64,000 nucleotides of DNA. Source: Flavobacterium sp. (GTDB taxonomy: Bacteria > Bacteroidota > Bacteroidia > Flavobacteriales > Flavobacteriaceae). The position numbers were made by a program, and so were the translations under genes. The notes beneath the pieces are model-generated. The model did no database searches. It had not been told where the DNA came from and saw nothing but the letters and a program-made list of their open reading frames with translations. How positions within the stretch are numbered: the stretch's first letter is position 1; every line of letters begins with the position of its first letter. Positions 55,627 to 64,000 of this stretch are shown here, in pieces. The DNA lies in NCBI GenBank assembly GCA_029946065.1, contig JAQSDU010000001.1, forward strand, positions 620 to 64,619, read 5' to 3'.

Positions 55627-56910
55627 TTATCTTTTGTCCATCGCTTTAAAATCTCTTAAAGGATGACCTGTATAAATTTGTCTTGGTCTTCCAATTGGTT
55701 CTTTGTTTTCACGCATTTCTTTCCATTGTGCAATCCAACCCGGAAGTCTTCCGATGGCAAAAAGTACTGTGAACATATCTGTTGGAATACCCAACGCACG
55801 GTAAATGATTCCAGAATAGAAATCGACATTAGGGTATAATTTTCTAGATACAAAATATTCATCAACCAAAGCCGATTCCTCCAATTTCTTGGCGATTTGC
55901 AGCACTGGATCGTTTACGCCTAAAGTCGCTAAAACTTCATCGGCAGCTTTTTTGATGATCTTTGCACGCGGATCAAAGTTTTTGTAAACGCGGTGTCCGA
56001 AGCCCATCAAACGGAACGGATCATCTTTGTCTTTTGCTTTGGCAAGGTATTTATCGGCATCGCCTCCATTTTTCTGAATTTCTTCAAGCATCTCCAAAAC
56101 CGCTTGGTTGGCACCTCCGTGAAGTGGTCCCCAAAGTGCAGAAACACCGGCAGAAATCGATGCAAATAAACCAGCGTGCGATGAGCCTACCATCCTTACC
56201 GTTGAAGTCGAACAGTTTTGCTCGTGATCGGCATGAAGAATGAACAATTTATCCAAAGCTGCTACAACCACAGGGTTTGAAGTATAAGGCCCTGTTGGCA
56301 ATGCAAACATCAGATGCATAAAATTCTCGACGTAGCCTTTTGTATTGTCGTAATAATTCAACGGAAAACCAGAAGCTTTACGGAATGTCCATGTAGCTAA
56401 AACGAGGAATTTACCCATGGTTTTGCAGATGGCTTCATACATTTCGGCTTCGTTTTCTACGTTTACGACTTTGGGGTTAAACGCAGTCAATGCACTGGTT
56501 AGCGAAGACAAAACACCCATCGGATGCGCTGTTTTCGGGAAACCGTCAATGATATTTTTCATTTCTTCATTCACAAGTGTGTATTTGCGAATGTCGGTTT
56601 CGAATTGCGATAACTGTTTTGCGGTTGGAAGTTCTCCAAAAATTACGAGATAGGAAACTTCAAGGAAATTGGCTTTTTCTGCCAAATCTTCTATAGAATA
56701 ACCTCTGTAACGCAAAATACCTTCTTCGCCATCGAGGAAAGTGATTTCGCTTTTGCAAGAACCAGAATTCTTGTAGCCAGGATCCATCGTGATTGCGCCT
56801 GAAAGGTCGCGTAGTTTGTTGATATCGATTGCTACTTCGTTTTCTGTTCCTACGATTATTGGGAACTCGTACTTTTTGCCGTCGATTTCGAGTATTGCTG
56901 TTTTTGACAT
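55627..56910 (-). CDS. gltA: Citrate synthase
   Basis: This 427-residue TCA-cycle enzyme condenses acetyl-CoA and oxaloacetate. Motifs are LHADHEQNCSTSTVRMVGSS (active-site His), SALWGPLHGGANQAVLEML (His), FRLMGFGHRVYKNFDPRAK (catalytic loop) and SGIIYRALGIPTDMFTVLFA (Asp region follows). Length and N-terminal beta domain match the hexameric type II form. It has its own -7 box and terminator, so it is monocistronic. Confidence 0.97.
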   Translation of the reverse strand: MSKTAILEIDGKKYEFPIIVGTENEVAIDINKLRDLSGAITMDPGYKNSGSCKSEITFLDGEEGILRYRGYSIEDLAEKANFLEVSYLVIFGELPTAKQLSQFETDIRKYTLVNEEMKNIIDGFPKTAHPMGVLSSLTSALTAFNPKVVNVENEAEMYEAICKTMGKFLVLATWTFRKASGFPLNYYDNTKGYVENFMHLMFALPTGPYTSNPVVVAALDKLFILHADHEQNCSTSTVRMVGSSHAGLFASISAGVSALWGPLHGGANQAVLEMLEEIQKNGGDADKYLAKAKDKDDPFRLMGFGHRVYKNFDPRAKIIKKAADEVLATLGVNDPVLQIAKKLEESALVDEYFVSRKLYPNVDFYSGIIYRALGIPTDMFTVLFAIGRLPGWIAQWKEMRENKEPIGRPRQIYTGHPLRDFKAMDKR

Positions 56911-56948
56911 AATATAAATGGGTAATTAATGCTGAAATAATAATTTAA

Positions 56949-56956
56949 CAAACTTA
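56949..56956 (-). promoter_or_regulatory. Candidate -7 element of gltA
   Basis: Minus-strand TAAGTTTG fits TAnnTTTG, 38 bp before the ATG at 56910. Confidence 0.45.
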
Positions 56957-57142
56957 GGGAATTTCAGATTAATTAAAAAACGAATATTGCAATGAAATGG
57001 TTAATTATTGCATAAATATTTTATTTTTTTAGGATTGAGCGATATTACCCAAAAATGCACGAAGAATCCCGAAACTTCCGGGACAGCGATTCATGAAGAT
57101 TGTTTTATTAAAAACAACTTTTATTCGCTAAAACAGATTAAT

Positions 57143-57168
57143 AAAAAAACCGCGAATGAAATCCGCGG
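57143..57168 (-). terminator. Terminator of the LRR protein gene
   Basis: On the minus strand a 5 bp GC stem (57150-57154 with 57164-57168, loop of 9) is followed by a run of seven T, 26 bp after the stop codon. Confidence 0.7.
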
Positions 57169-57193
57169 CCTTCTGCAACTAAAAAACTACTAT

Positions 57194-60040
57194 CTATTTT
57201 TTGATGATCTTCTCAATTTTGATTCCTTTTTCTGAAGTGATTTTAAGGAAGTAAATACCGTTGGAATGATTAGAAATGTCAATATTTGCGTTATTTTCAT
57301 TCGCAATCCGCGTTTGCAATAACCTTCCCTGTACATCAAATAACTGAATGGATTTGATTGTATTATTTGCTTTTACACTAACAATATCATGCGTCGGATT
57401 TGGATAAATAGTGATGCTTTCATCCAAAGGATTGGCATCAATACCTAAAGTTTGAAAAATCGTAGTAGCGATATTGGTTGAAACCGGGAAATTATAATCA
57501 AAATAAATATCGCCTTTTGCTGCAACGGAATTACCGCTAACCAATTCATCGTTTGTCTTAATTTTTAACAAAACATTACCGTGTCCGCCGGTATCGAGGT
57601 TGATATTCTTAAAAATCAATTCTAAGATATTGCCGTTAACTCTTGCGTCTAAGGTATGGGAACTGCTTAAAATTTGCAAAGAGGCGATATCAAATTTTTC
57701 AGGGTCAATGATATTTTTTACGACAATATTTTGCGCATAATCTGTTCCTGTATTTTCAAAATTGATGACGTAATGCAAGTAATTTCCGATTTCGCTTGGC
57801 GGTACAGTTTCGCCTTCTATACAAGTTATGTCATTTGGATCGAAGGACCCCACTACCGTCTGGTGGAAAACCGAGTAATTATCAGCCATACTTTCGTCAC
57901 CTGCAACCGGAGAGATATTGGCATTGAAATCGAGTATGCTGCCAATATTAACCGGATTGGCATCGGTTGGCGCGTTTACATTTACTGTTACATAAATGGA
58001 GCGCGATTCGAATGGGAGTAAATTAGTATAGCTCCACGTCAGCGCACCCGGGCTATTTGTCGCCGGAATCAAATCTGTGCTTACTAATTCCATCAGGTTT
58101 TGGTTGTAGAAGAAAGAGACGCCGTAATCTTGTGATAGTATTTGATTGCCTTTGTTTTTGTAGGTGATTTTGTAAACTGCATCAAATCCGGGTCTGGCTG
58201 GTATAATTGGGGCAATTACTATTTCAAGGTCGGGGTGTATGCCATTGGCTGAAATACATACATTCTGTGTCGAAACCGAATTATCATCTAACGGAAAATC
58301 TACAACTGCAGTGACCGGATTAATATTAAAAAATGAAGGATTTTCAATTTCAGGTGTCAGTGTGAAGTTTCCGGCTCCGGTATAGAAAGTATAATTTCCA
58401 GAGCCGTTTGTAAACGTCGCACCTTCTATAGAACCATCGTTAATTGTCATTTTTATAAACGGATTGGTTACATCATTGACATCACATCCGTTGTTGTCGG
58501 CATCAAATTGACTCATACCCGCAATTGTGTTATAGCTACCACCCGGAGTGAAAGTGCAATAACTGCTTACGGCAACGTCTGTGATACTGTTGGAAGTTAA
58601 AATATAATTGATATAGTTGATGTCATTTTCGTTGGCACAAATATTTTGCAGTGCAGGGAGAGCACCAAAATTCAATTGCGAAGTGTATTGCGATCCATTT
58701 TTCATGTTGATTGAGGTCAGGTTTGGACATAACGCGACCTGAAAAGTACTGAGAAAGTGCATTGCAGATACATCAATTGTGACAGCGTCTGGCGACGATA
58801 ATATATCCAAATATTGCATATGCGGCGCGTCAAGGAGATTTACCGAGCTAAGTGGCGTATCAAACATCTGCAATTGCATCAAATGCGGAAAAGCCGAAAG
58901 ATCTATTGCGGTAGTAATGGCACCAATTGATAACTGAAAAATATCAGCAGCAGGCATGGTCAGCGTTGTCATCGGATTATTATAACAAGACAAGGCTATC
59001 AGATTGTTATAAGGAAGCAAATCGATATTTGTCAAAAGATTATTACTAACCACAAGCCTGGTCAGGTTTTCGGGCATAGAGGTATCCAGTATAAGTGATG
59101 TTAGCTGATTGCCCCCACAATCCAATCCGCTAACCGGAAAATTACTTAAATCAAGTGTCGTCAGCAAGTTATTACCGCAGTTAAAGGTGCTGGCATAAAT
59201 ACCTGTCAAGTCAAATGAGGTCATTTGGTTGACGCCACAATTCAGGTCAATAAAAGAATTGTTCTCGAAGTTTATAGCGGAAAGCTGGTTCTGCGAACAA
59301 TTCAATTCGAAGAGCGTTGTTAAATTGGAAACATCTAAAGTTGTCAATTGATTTTGAGAACAGTTTGCTTTTTCGATATGGGTACACTGCGTCAGACCCG
59401 TTAACGACTGTAAATTGTTATGGTTGACATACAATTCCTTCAACGAAACCAAATCAGAAACGTCTAATGCGGTAATCTGGTTGTTGTCGCACCTCAGGTT
59501 TTCAACTGCTGATAATTGTTGCAGGCCTAACGTTGTCAATGCGTTAAAAGAACAATCAAATTCTTTAAGCTGCACAAATGAATTGACATTTAGTGCCGCT
59601 AACTGATTTTGGCTGCAATTTAGCATATTAAGAAGAGGCGTAGCGGAAAGGTCAAGCGATGTAAGTTGATTCTGGCTGCAATTCAGGGCAAAAAGCTGTG
59701 GCACCATAGAAAGGTCCAGCGACGTGATCTGATTGTTGTTTATATAGAGCACTACAAGATGTGACAGGCCCGTTATATCAATGGCTGTAAGGGCATTAGA
59801 ATCGCAATACAATACTTCCAGGTTCACAAAAGCTGCAATCCCCGTAAGGTCAGAAATTCCACCATTTGTCATATAAAGGAGGTGCGTACTTTGCGCCTCG
59901 CTAAGTTGTATCTCGCCGTCTCCATTTGTGTCAACGTTATTAACAATCAATTGGTTTTTGAATGCCGCATCCGGAATATTCACGATCTGCGCCTGCGAAA
60001 CTCCCGTAAGCAAAAGCGCTATAAGTAATATTTTTTTCAT
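57194..60040 (-). CDS. Leucine-rich-repeat protein with type IX sorting domain
   Basis: This 948-residue secreted protein starts with a signal peptide (residues 1-18, GVSQAQ) and a calcium-binding-like loop (DTNGDGEIQLSEA). About twenty short LRR units of 20-22 residues follow (about 60-480, for example LNCSQNQLTSLDLSATPLL). Then comes a beta-sandwich/DUF7619-type region (about 500-850, GSFDPNDITCIEGE; YVINFENTGTDYAQNIVVKN). A type A T9SS C-terminal domain (about 875-948, ITIYPNPTHDIVSVKA; GIYFLKITSEKGIKIEKIIK) closes it. It should be exported and attached to the surface. LRR arrays bind proteins or surfaces; the ligand is unknown. Confidence 0.92.
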   Translation of the reverse strand: MKKILLIALLLTGVSQAQIVNIPDAAFKNQLIVNNVDTNGDGEIQLSEAQSTHLLYMTNGGISDLTGIAAFVNLEVLYCDSNALTAIDITGLSHLVVLYINNNQITSLDLSMVPQLFALNCSQNQLTSLDLSATPLLNMLNCSQNQLAALNVNSFVQLKEFDCSFNALTTLGLQQLSAVENLRCDNNQITALDVSDLVSLKELYVNHNNLQSLTGLTQCTHIEKANCSQNQLTTLDVSNLTTLFELNCSQNQLSAINFENNSFIDLNCGVNQMTSFDLTGIYASTFNCGNNLLTTLDLSNFPVSGLDCGGNQLTSLILDTSMPENLTRLVVSNNLLTNIDLLPYNNLIALSCYNNPMTTLTMPAADIFQLSIGAITTAIDLSAFPHLMQLQMFDTPLSSVNLLDAPHMQYLDILSSPDAVTIDVSAMHFLSTFQVALCPNLTSINMKNGSQYTSQLNFGALPALQNICANENDINYINYILTSNSITDVAVSSYCTFTPGGSYNTIAGMSQFDADNNGCDVNDVTNPFIKMTINDGSIEGATFTNGSGNYTFYTGAGNFTLTPEIENPSFFNINPVTAVVDFPLDDNSVSTQNVCISANGIHPDLEIVIAPIIPARPGFDAVYKITYKNKGNQILSQDYGVSFFYNQNLMELVSTDLIPATNSPGALTWSYTNLLPFESRSIYVTVNVNAPTDANPVNIGSILDFNANISPVAGDESMADNYSVFHQTVVGSFDPNDITCIEGETVPPSEIGNYLHYVINFENTGTDYAQNIVVKNIIDPEKFDIASLQILSSSHTLDARVNGNILELIFKNINLDTGGHGNVLLKIKTNDELVSGNSVAAKGDIYFDYNFPVSTNIATTIFQTLGIDANPLDESITIYPNPTHDIVSVKANNTIKSIQLFDVQGRLLQTRIANENNANIDISNHSNGIYFLKITSEKGIKIEKIIKK

Positions 60041-60128
60041 CTTTTTTGGTTTTGTTGATTAAAAGTAATCAGCATTTTTTTATACTGAAGCGACAAATGA
60101 GCATTCGTCCGTTTCCAATTAGAATTTA

Positions 60129-60890
60129 CTATAATGTCTTTAAAAGTTCCTGCAATCGTTCTTTCTTCCGTTGCGAAATCGGCAAATTGCTGTTGTCTGC
60201 CATGACCACATAACCGCCGTCTTTTTTGATATAAGATTTTAAATAAGAAAGGTTAATCAGATGCGATTGATGAATACGTTCAAAACCGTGTTCGGTCAGC
60301 AATTCTTCATATTCTTTGAGCGTTTTCGAAATCAAAACAGGTTTGTTGTTCTTGATATAAAACTTCGTGTAATTGTCTTCACTTTCGCATCTTATAATAT
60401 CGCTAATTTCAAAAAGATGGATGCCGTCTGATGTCGAAAGCGCAATTCGTTTGAAATTATCGACTTTCTTTCTGATATTTTCCAGTAACAAATCGATATG
60501 TGCATAATCGCGATTGGATTCCAAAACACCTTTTATCTTTTCAATTACTTTCTGTAATTCTTCAGGATCGACAGGTTTCAGCAAAAAATCGAGTGCACTG
60601 AACCTAAAGGCCTTTATCGCATATTGCTCATGCGCGGTGATGAACACAATGTGCGATTGCGTTTTCCCGTTTTTCGCTGCCATTTGCTCTAATATGTCAA
60701 AACCAGTTCCGTCGCCCAATTGAATGTCCAGAAAAACCACTTGCGGTTGCAGGTTTTGCATGGCGGCAACGCCGGTTTTTACGCTGTCGGCTTCTCCAAT
60801 TATACTAATTTCTGGCGCATATCTTTCGAGGAAAGATTTCATTCCGTTGCGAAGGTTGGCATCGTCGTCTATTAATATTGCTGTAATCAT
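60129..60890 (-). CDS. LytTR-family response regulator
   Basis: This 253-residue regulator has a receiver domain (D8/D9/D10 acidic pocket, phospho-acceptor D55 in QVVFLDIQLGDG, Lys in FLLKPVDPEE) and a C-terminal LytTR DNA-binding domain (about 150-250, IALSTSDGIHLFEISDIIRC; HQSHLINLSYLKSY). It overlaps the sensor kinase gene by 4 bp, so the two are translated as a coupled pair. Target genes are not visible. Confidence 0.95.
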   Translation of the reverse strand: MITAILIDDDANLRNGMKSFLERYAPEISIIGEADSVKTGVAAMQNLQPQVVFLDIQLGDGTGFDILEQMAAKNGKTQSHIVFITAHEQYAIKAFRFSALDFLLKPVDPEELQKVIEKIKGVLESNRDYAHIDLLLENIRKKVDNFKRIALSTSDGIHLFEISDIIRCESEDNYTKFYIKNNKPVLISKTLKEYEELLTEHGFERIHQSHLINLSYLKSYIKKDGGYVVMADNSNLPISQRKKERLQELLKTL

Positions 60891-62860
60891 GATTTCTTTG
60901 TGATGTATTGGATAGGTAAATTCAAAACGACTTTAGTACCTGAAACATTACCATTATCCGTTATTTCTTTGATGCTGACATTCGACGTTTTTGAAGTATA
61001 AGCTTCCATCATCTCCAAACGTTTCTTTGTGATATCGAGTGCCATTGATTTGTGTACCGACACGAGGTTTTCTTTTAATTCCTGCGATTTCATAAATCCG
61101 ATGCCATCATCAGCAATCGTACAAACCAAGTTGTTACTTTCGATTGAAAAATCAATGTTGATGGCACCTTTCGCTTCTTTCGGAATCAATCCGTGGATGA
61201 TAGCGTTTTCAACAAACGGTTGTAGCAAAAGCGGCGGCAAAGCCATATCATCTTCAATTTCATTGCTTTTGGTGATCTTAAAATCGAATTTTTGGTTGAA
61301 ACGCAGTTGTTCGAGTTCTAAATAATTCTGCAAACTTTCGATTTCTTTATCAATTGGAATGAGTGATTCTTTTGAATATTCTAAAGTAAGCCGCATCAAT
61401 TTAGAGAATTTCGACAGGTATTTTATCGCCGAATCGGTTCCGTTTTGTACAATAAAACTAGAAATCGAACCCAGGCAATTAAAAACAAAATGCGGATTCA
61501 TCTGCAAGTGCAGTGCTTTTTGCTCATATTCTGCGAGTTCCTTTTGAAGTGTAAGCGTTTTTTTGAGTTGGCGGCGGTTGTTGATAAGGAAGACGATTCC
61601 GAAAACCAAAACTATAAAAAGTACAATAAAAAGTATTTGCTGCTGGTGTCTTTTGGAAGCTTCGCTGTAAATCACTTCTCTTTTTTCTTGTTCTTTCTTT
61701 TGAAGCGCTTCCTTCTTTTCAAATTCAAAATTCATTTCTGCACGAATGCCGTTGCGCACATTTTCGCTGTTATTGATACTGTCTTTGGCAATGTTGTACA
61801 ATTTATAATGCTGCAATGACAATTTTGGATTGTTCATTTTATCGTATATGATACTCAGGTTCTTTTCTGCATTCCGGATTTGTTCCATCACATGAAGTGC
61901 GTTGGCAAGCGAAAGTGATTTATTGGTATTCGACAATGCTGCCGTATAATTTTGCTGTTCCAGGTAAATTTCGCCTATAAAATAATAGGTATCGGCAACA
62001 CCAAATTTATCGTCAATAGAGGCAAACAAATTGACGGCTTTAGAATAATGCTCCAACGATTGCGGAATTTTCTCAACTTTTTTATAATAAAGCCCAAGGT
62101 TATTATACAACTCGCCTTCTCCTCTTGCATCTGGATATTTTTCAAACAGCGATTTTGCTTTTGCATAATATTCAAATGCCTTATCGTAATTTTTCTGGTT
62201 CAGGTAAACGTTCCCTATATTGGTTATGATTACGCCAACAGTTGCATCGCCGTTCTTTTCCTGAATTTTGAGGCATTTTATAAAATATTCGAGTGCCTTG
62301 AAATCTTGCCCTTGCGATTTATAAACGATTCCGATGTTGTTATAAAGTCGTGCACATTTGCCCAAATCTCCTATAGCTTCATAAATTTTTACGGCTTTCA
62401 AATCATATTGTAATGCTTTGCTATAATTGCTTTGTTCGGAAAATACGATGCCAATACTGCCGTAAGCACGGGCGAGTCCGTTTTGAATTTCGGCTGTATC
62501 TGTCGAAGTATTTTCGGATAATTTCTCGAAAATTTGCTGTGCGTTCGAGAAATTTTGAAGCGCCAAAGCGTAATTTCCGAGGATAATATTTCCGTTTCCG
62601 ATGTTCAAGAAAGCATTTCCTTCGGCGAGTTTGTATTGTATTTTTTGCGATAATTGAAGTGCTTTTTCTCCGAATTGTAAAACGAGTTTCGGATCAGAAG
62701 TCTTATAGCTGTTGGCAATTTCGTTTAAAGTTTTTGCTTTGTCAATATCATTTTTAGTGCAGTTTAAAACCACAATAAGACTATCGGTTGTTTTGTTCTG
62801 GGAAAACCCAAAAGTCGAAAACGCGCAAAAGATAAAAATACTGAGTGCTAATTTTTTCAT
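60887..62860 (-). CDS. TPR-containing LytS-type sensor histidine kinase
   Basis: This 657-residue kinase has a signal peptide (MKKLALSIFIFCAFSTFGFS), about eight TPR units in the periplasm (residues about 40-370, for example ALQYDLKAVKIYEAIGDLGK), a coiled stretch, one membrane helix (about 400-420) and a His_kinase domain (LQMNPHFVFNCLGSI, His near 457). An HATPase with TIADDGIGF follows. The start is set at 62860, not at the longer 62890, since the signal peptide begins there and a -7 box lies at 62888-62895, upstream. It pairs with the LytTR regulator. Confidence 0.92.
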   Translation of the reverse strand: MKKLALSIFIFCAFSTFGFSQNKTTDSLIVVLNCTKNDIDKAKTLNEIANSYKTSDPKLVLQFGEKALQLSQKIQYKLAEGNAFLNIGNGNIILGNYALALQNFSNAQQIFEKLSENTSTDTAEIQNGLARAYGSIGIVFSEQSNYSKALQYDLKAVKIYEAIGDLGKCARLYNNIGIVYKSQGQDFKALEYFIKCLKIQEKNGDATVGVIITNIGNVYLNQKNYDKAFEYYAKAKSLFEKYPDARGEGELYNNLGLYYKKVEKIPQSLEHYSKAVNLFASIDDKFGVADTYYFIGEIYLEQQNYTAALSNTNKSLSLANALHVMEQIRNAEKNLSIIYDKMNNPKLSLQHYKLYNIAKDSINNSENVRNGIRAEMNFEFEKKEALQKKEQEKREVIYSEASKRHQQQILFIVLFIVLVFGIVFLINNRRQLKKTLTLQKELAEYEQKALHLQMNPHFVFNCLGSISSFIVQNGTDSAIKYLSKFSKLMRLTLEYSKESLIPIDKEIESLQNYLELEQLRFNQKFDFKITKSNEIEDDMALPPLLLQPFVENAIIHGLIPKEAKGAINIDFSIESNNLVCTIADDGIGFMKSQELKENLVSVHKSMALDITKKRLEMMEAYTSKTSNVSIKEITDNGNVSGTKVVLNLPIQYITKKS

Positions 62861-62887
62861 AGGAAACAATTCCTGACTATTACAAAA

Positions 62888-62895
62888 CAAAAATA
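62888..62895 (-). promoter_or_regulatory. Candidate -7 element of the sensor kinase operon
   Basis: Minus-strand TATTTTTG fits TAnnTTTG, 27 bp before the ATG at 62860. It overlaps the alternative start at 62890, which argues against the longer gene. Confidence 0.5.
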
Positions 62896-62960
62896 GCGTT
62901 TCCTTTTTGGTAAAAAAGTATGGAATTAGAATTCGGCGGGTTTGGATGAGAATTTGACCA

Positions 62961-62993
62961 AAAAAAATCCGGTAGGAAGAGCCCTACCGGATT
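62961..62993 (-). terminator. Terminator of eno
   Basis: On the minus strand an 11 bp perfect stem (arms 62966-62976 and 62983-62993, 6-nt loop) is followed by a run of T. It lies 21 bp after the enolase stop. Confidence 0.88.
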
Positions 62994-63014
62994 ATGATAC
63001 AATAACAGTTGTTG

Positions 63015-64000
<986 letters not shown>

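Noticed and set aside
57008..57235. 75-codon plus-strand frame between gltA and the LRR gene
   Set aside because: It covers the terminator hairpin and runs into the end of the LRR gene; its composition is not protein-like.
62861..62890. Longer start of the LytS-type sensor kinase
   Set aside because: The added ten residues precede a perfect signal peptide, and the promoter box overlaps this start.

Overview
The window looks like a chromosomal segment of a Flavobacterium-like member of the Bacteroidota. The evidence is AT-rich DNA, promoters with the flavobacterial -7 element TAnnTTTG and no clear Shine-Dalgarno sites, a type IX secretion C-terminal sorting domain, a HmuY/TonB haem island, a two-component reg_prop sensor, and housekeeping genes (prfC, recR, gltA, eno) that read as ordinary flavobacterial proteins. 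No tRNA, rRNA, CRISPR array or insertion sequence was seen.

Layout. 1-5717 (minus) is the N-terminal 1,905 residues of a giant secreted repeat adhesin that runs off the left edge. 6296-9952 holds a sensor kinase and a LuxR-type response regulator that face each other. 10226-12231 holds prfC and a tiny secreted membrane protein. 12361-44630 is one large capsule/O-polysaccharide locus. Apart from the PHP tyrosine phosphatase at 12361, all of it is on the minus strand, and a wza-wzc pair lies at each end. 44692-48241 holds recR, a sodium symporter, a CoA-binding protein and a MarC protein. 48290-53311 is a haem-acquisition island (TonB receptor, HmuY, DoxX, and a divergent DUF6607-type protein). 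53429-55422 holds two guanidino-group-modifying enzymes with a flavobacterial intergenic repeat between them. 55627-64000 holds citrate synthase, a leucine-rich-repeat T9SS cargo protein, a LytS/LytTR two-component pair and the start-truncated enolase gene.

The polysaccharide locus encodes a complete Wzx/Wzy-type system: two phosphoglycosyl transferases, three GT4 glycosyltransferases, a flippase, a polymerase, two Wza exporters, two Wzc tyrosine kinases and a CpsB/YwqE-type phosphatase. Sugar-supply genes predict UDP-L-FucNAc (FnlA/B/C), UDP-GalNAcA (TviB/TviC), UDP-ManNAc (WecB), UDP-GlcA (Ugd), a UDP-4-amino-4,6-dideoxy sugar (PglF-like plus DegT aminotransferase) and a 4-keto-6-deoxy dTDP sugar (RmlB, without RmlA here). 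Most genes overlap or lie within 10 bp of each other.

The most unusual parts are: a tightly coupled cassette at 19696-23474 (phosphoglycosyl transferase, calcineurin-like phosphatase, SDR, ATP-grasp ligase, second phosphoglycosyl transferase); a (Gly-Tyr)11 tail on one Wzc encoded by a DNA microsatellite; the near-identical adhesin repeats; the haem island with DoxX translationally coupled to HmuY; and several intergenic inverted repeats, one of which resembles an element I remember from flavobacterial genomes.
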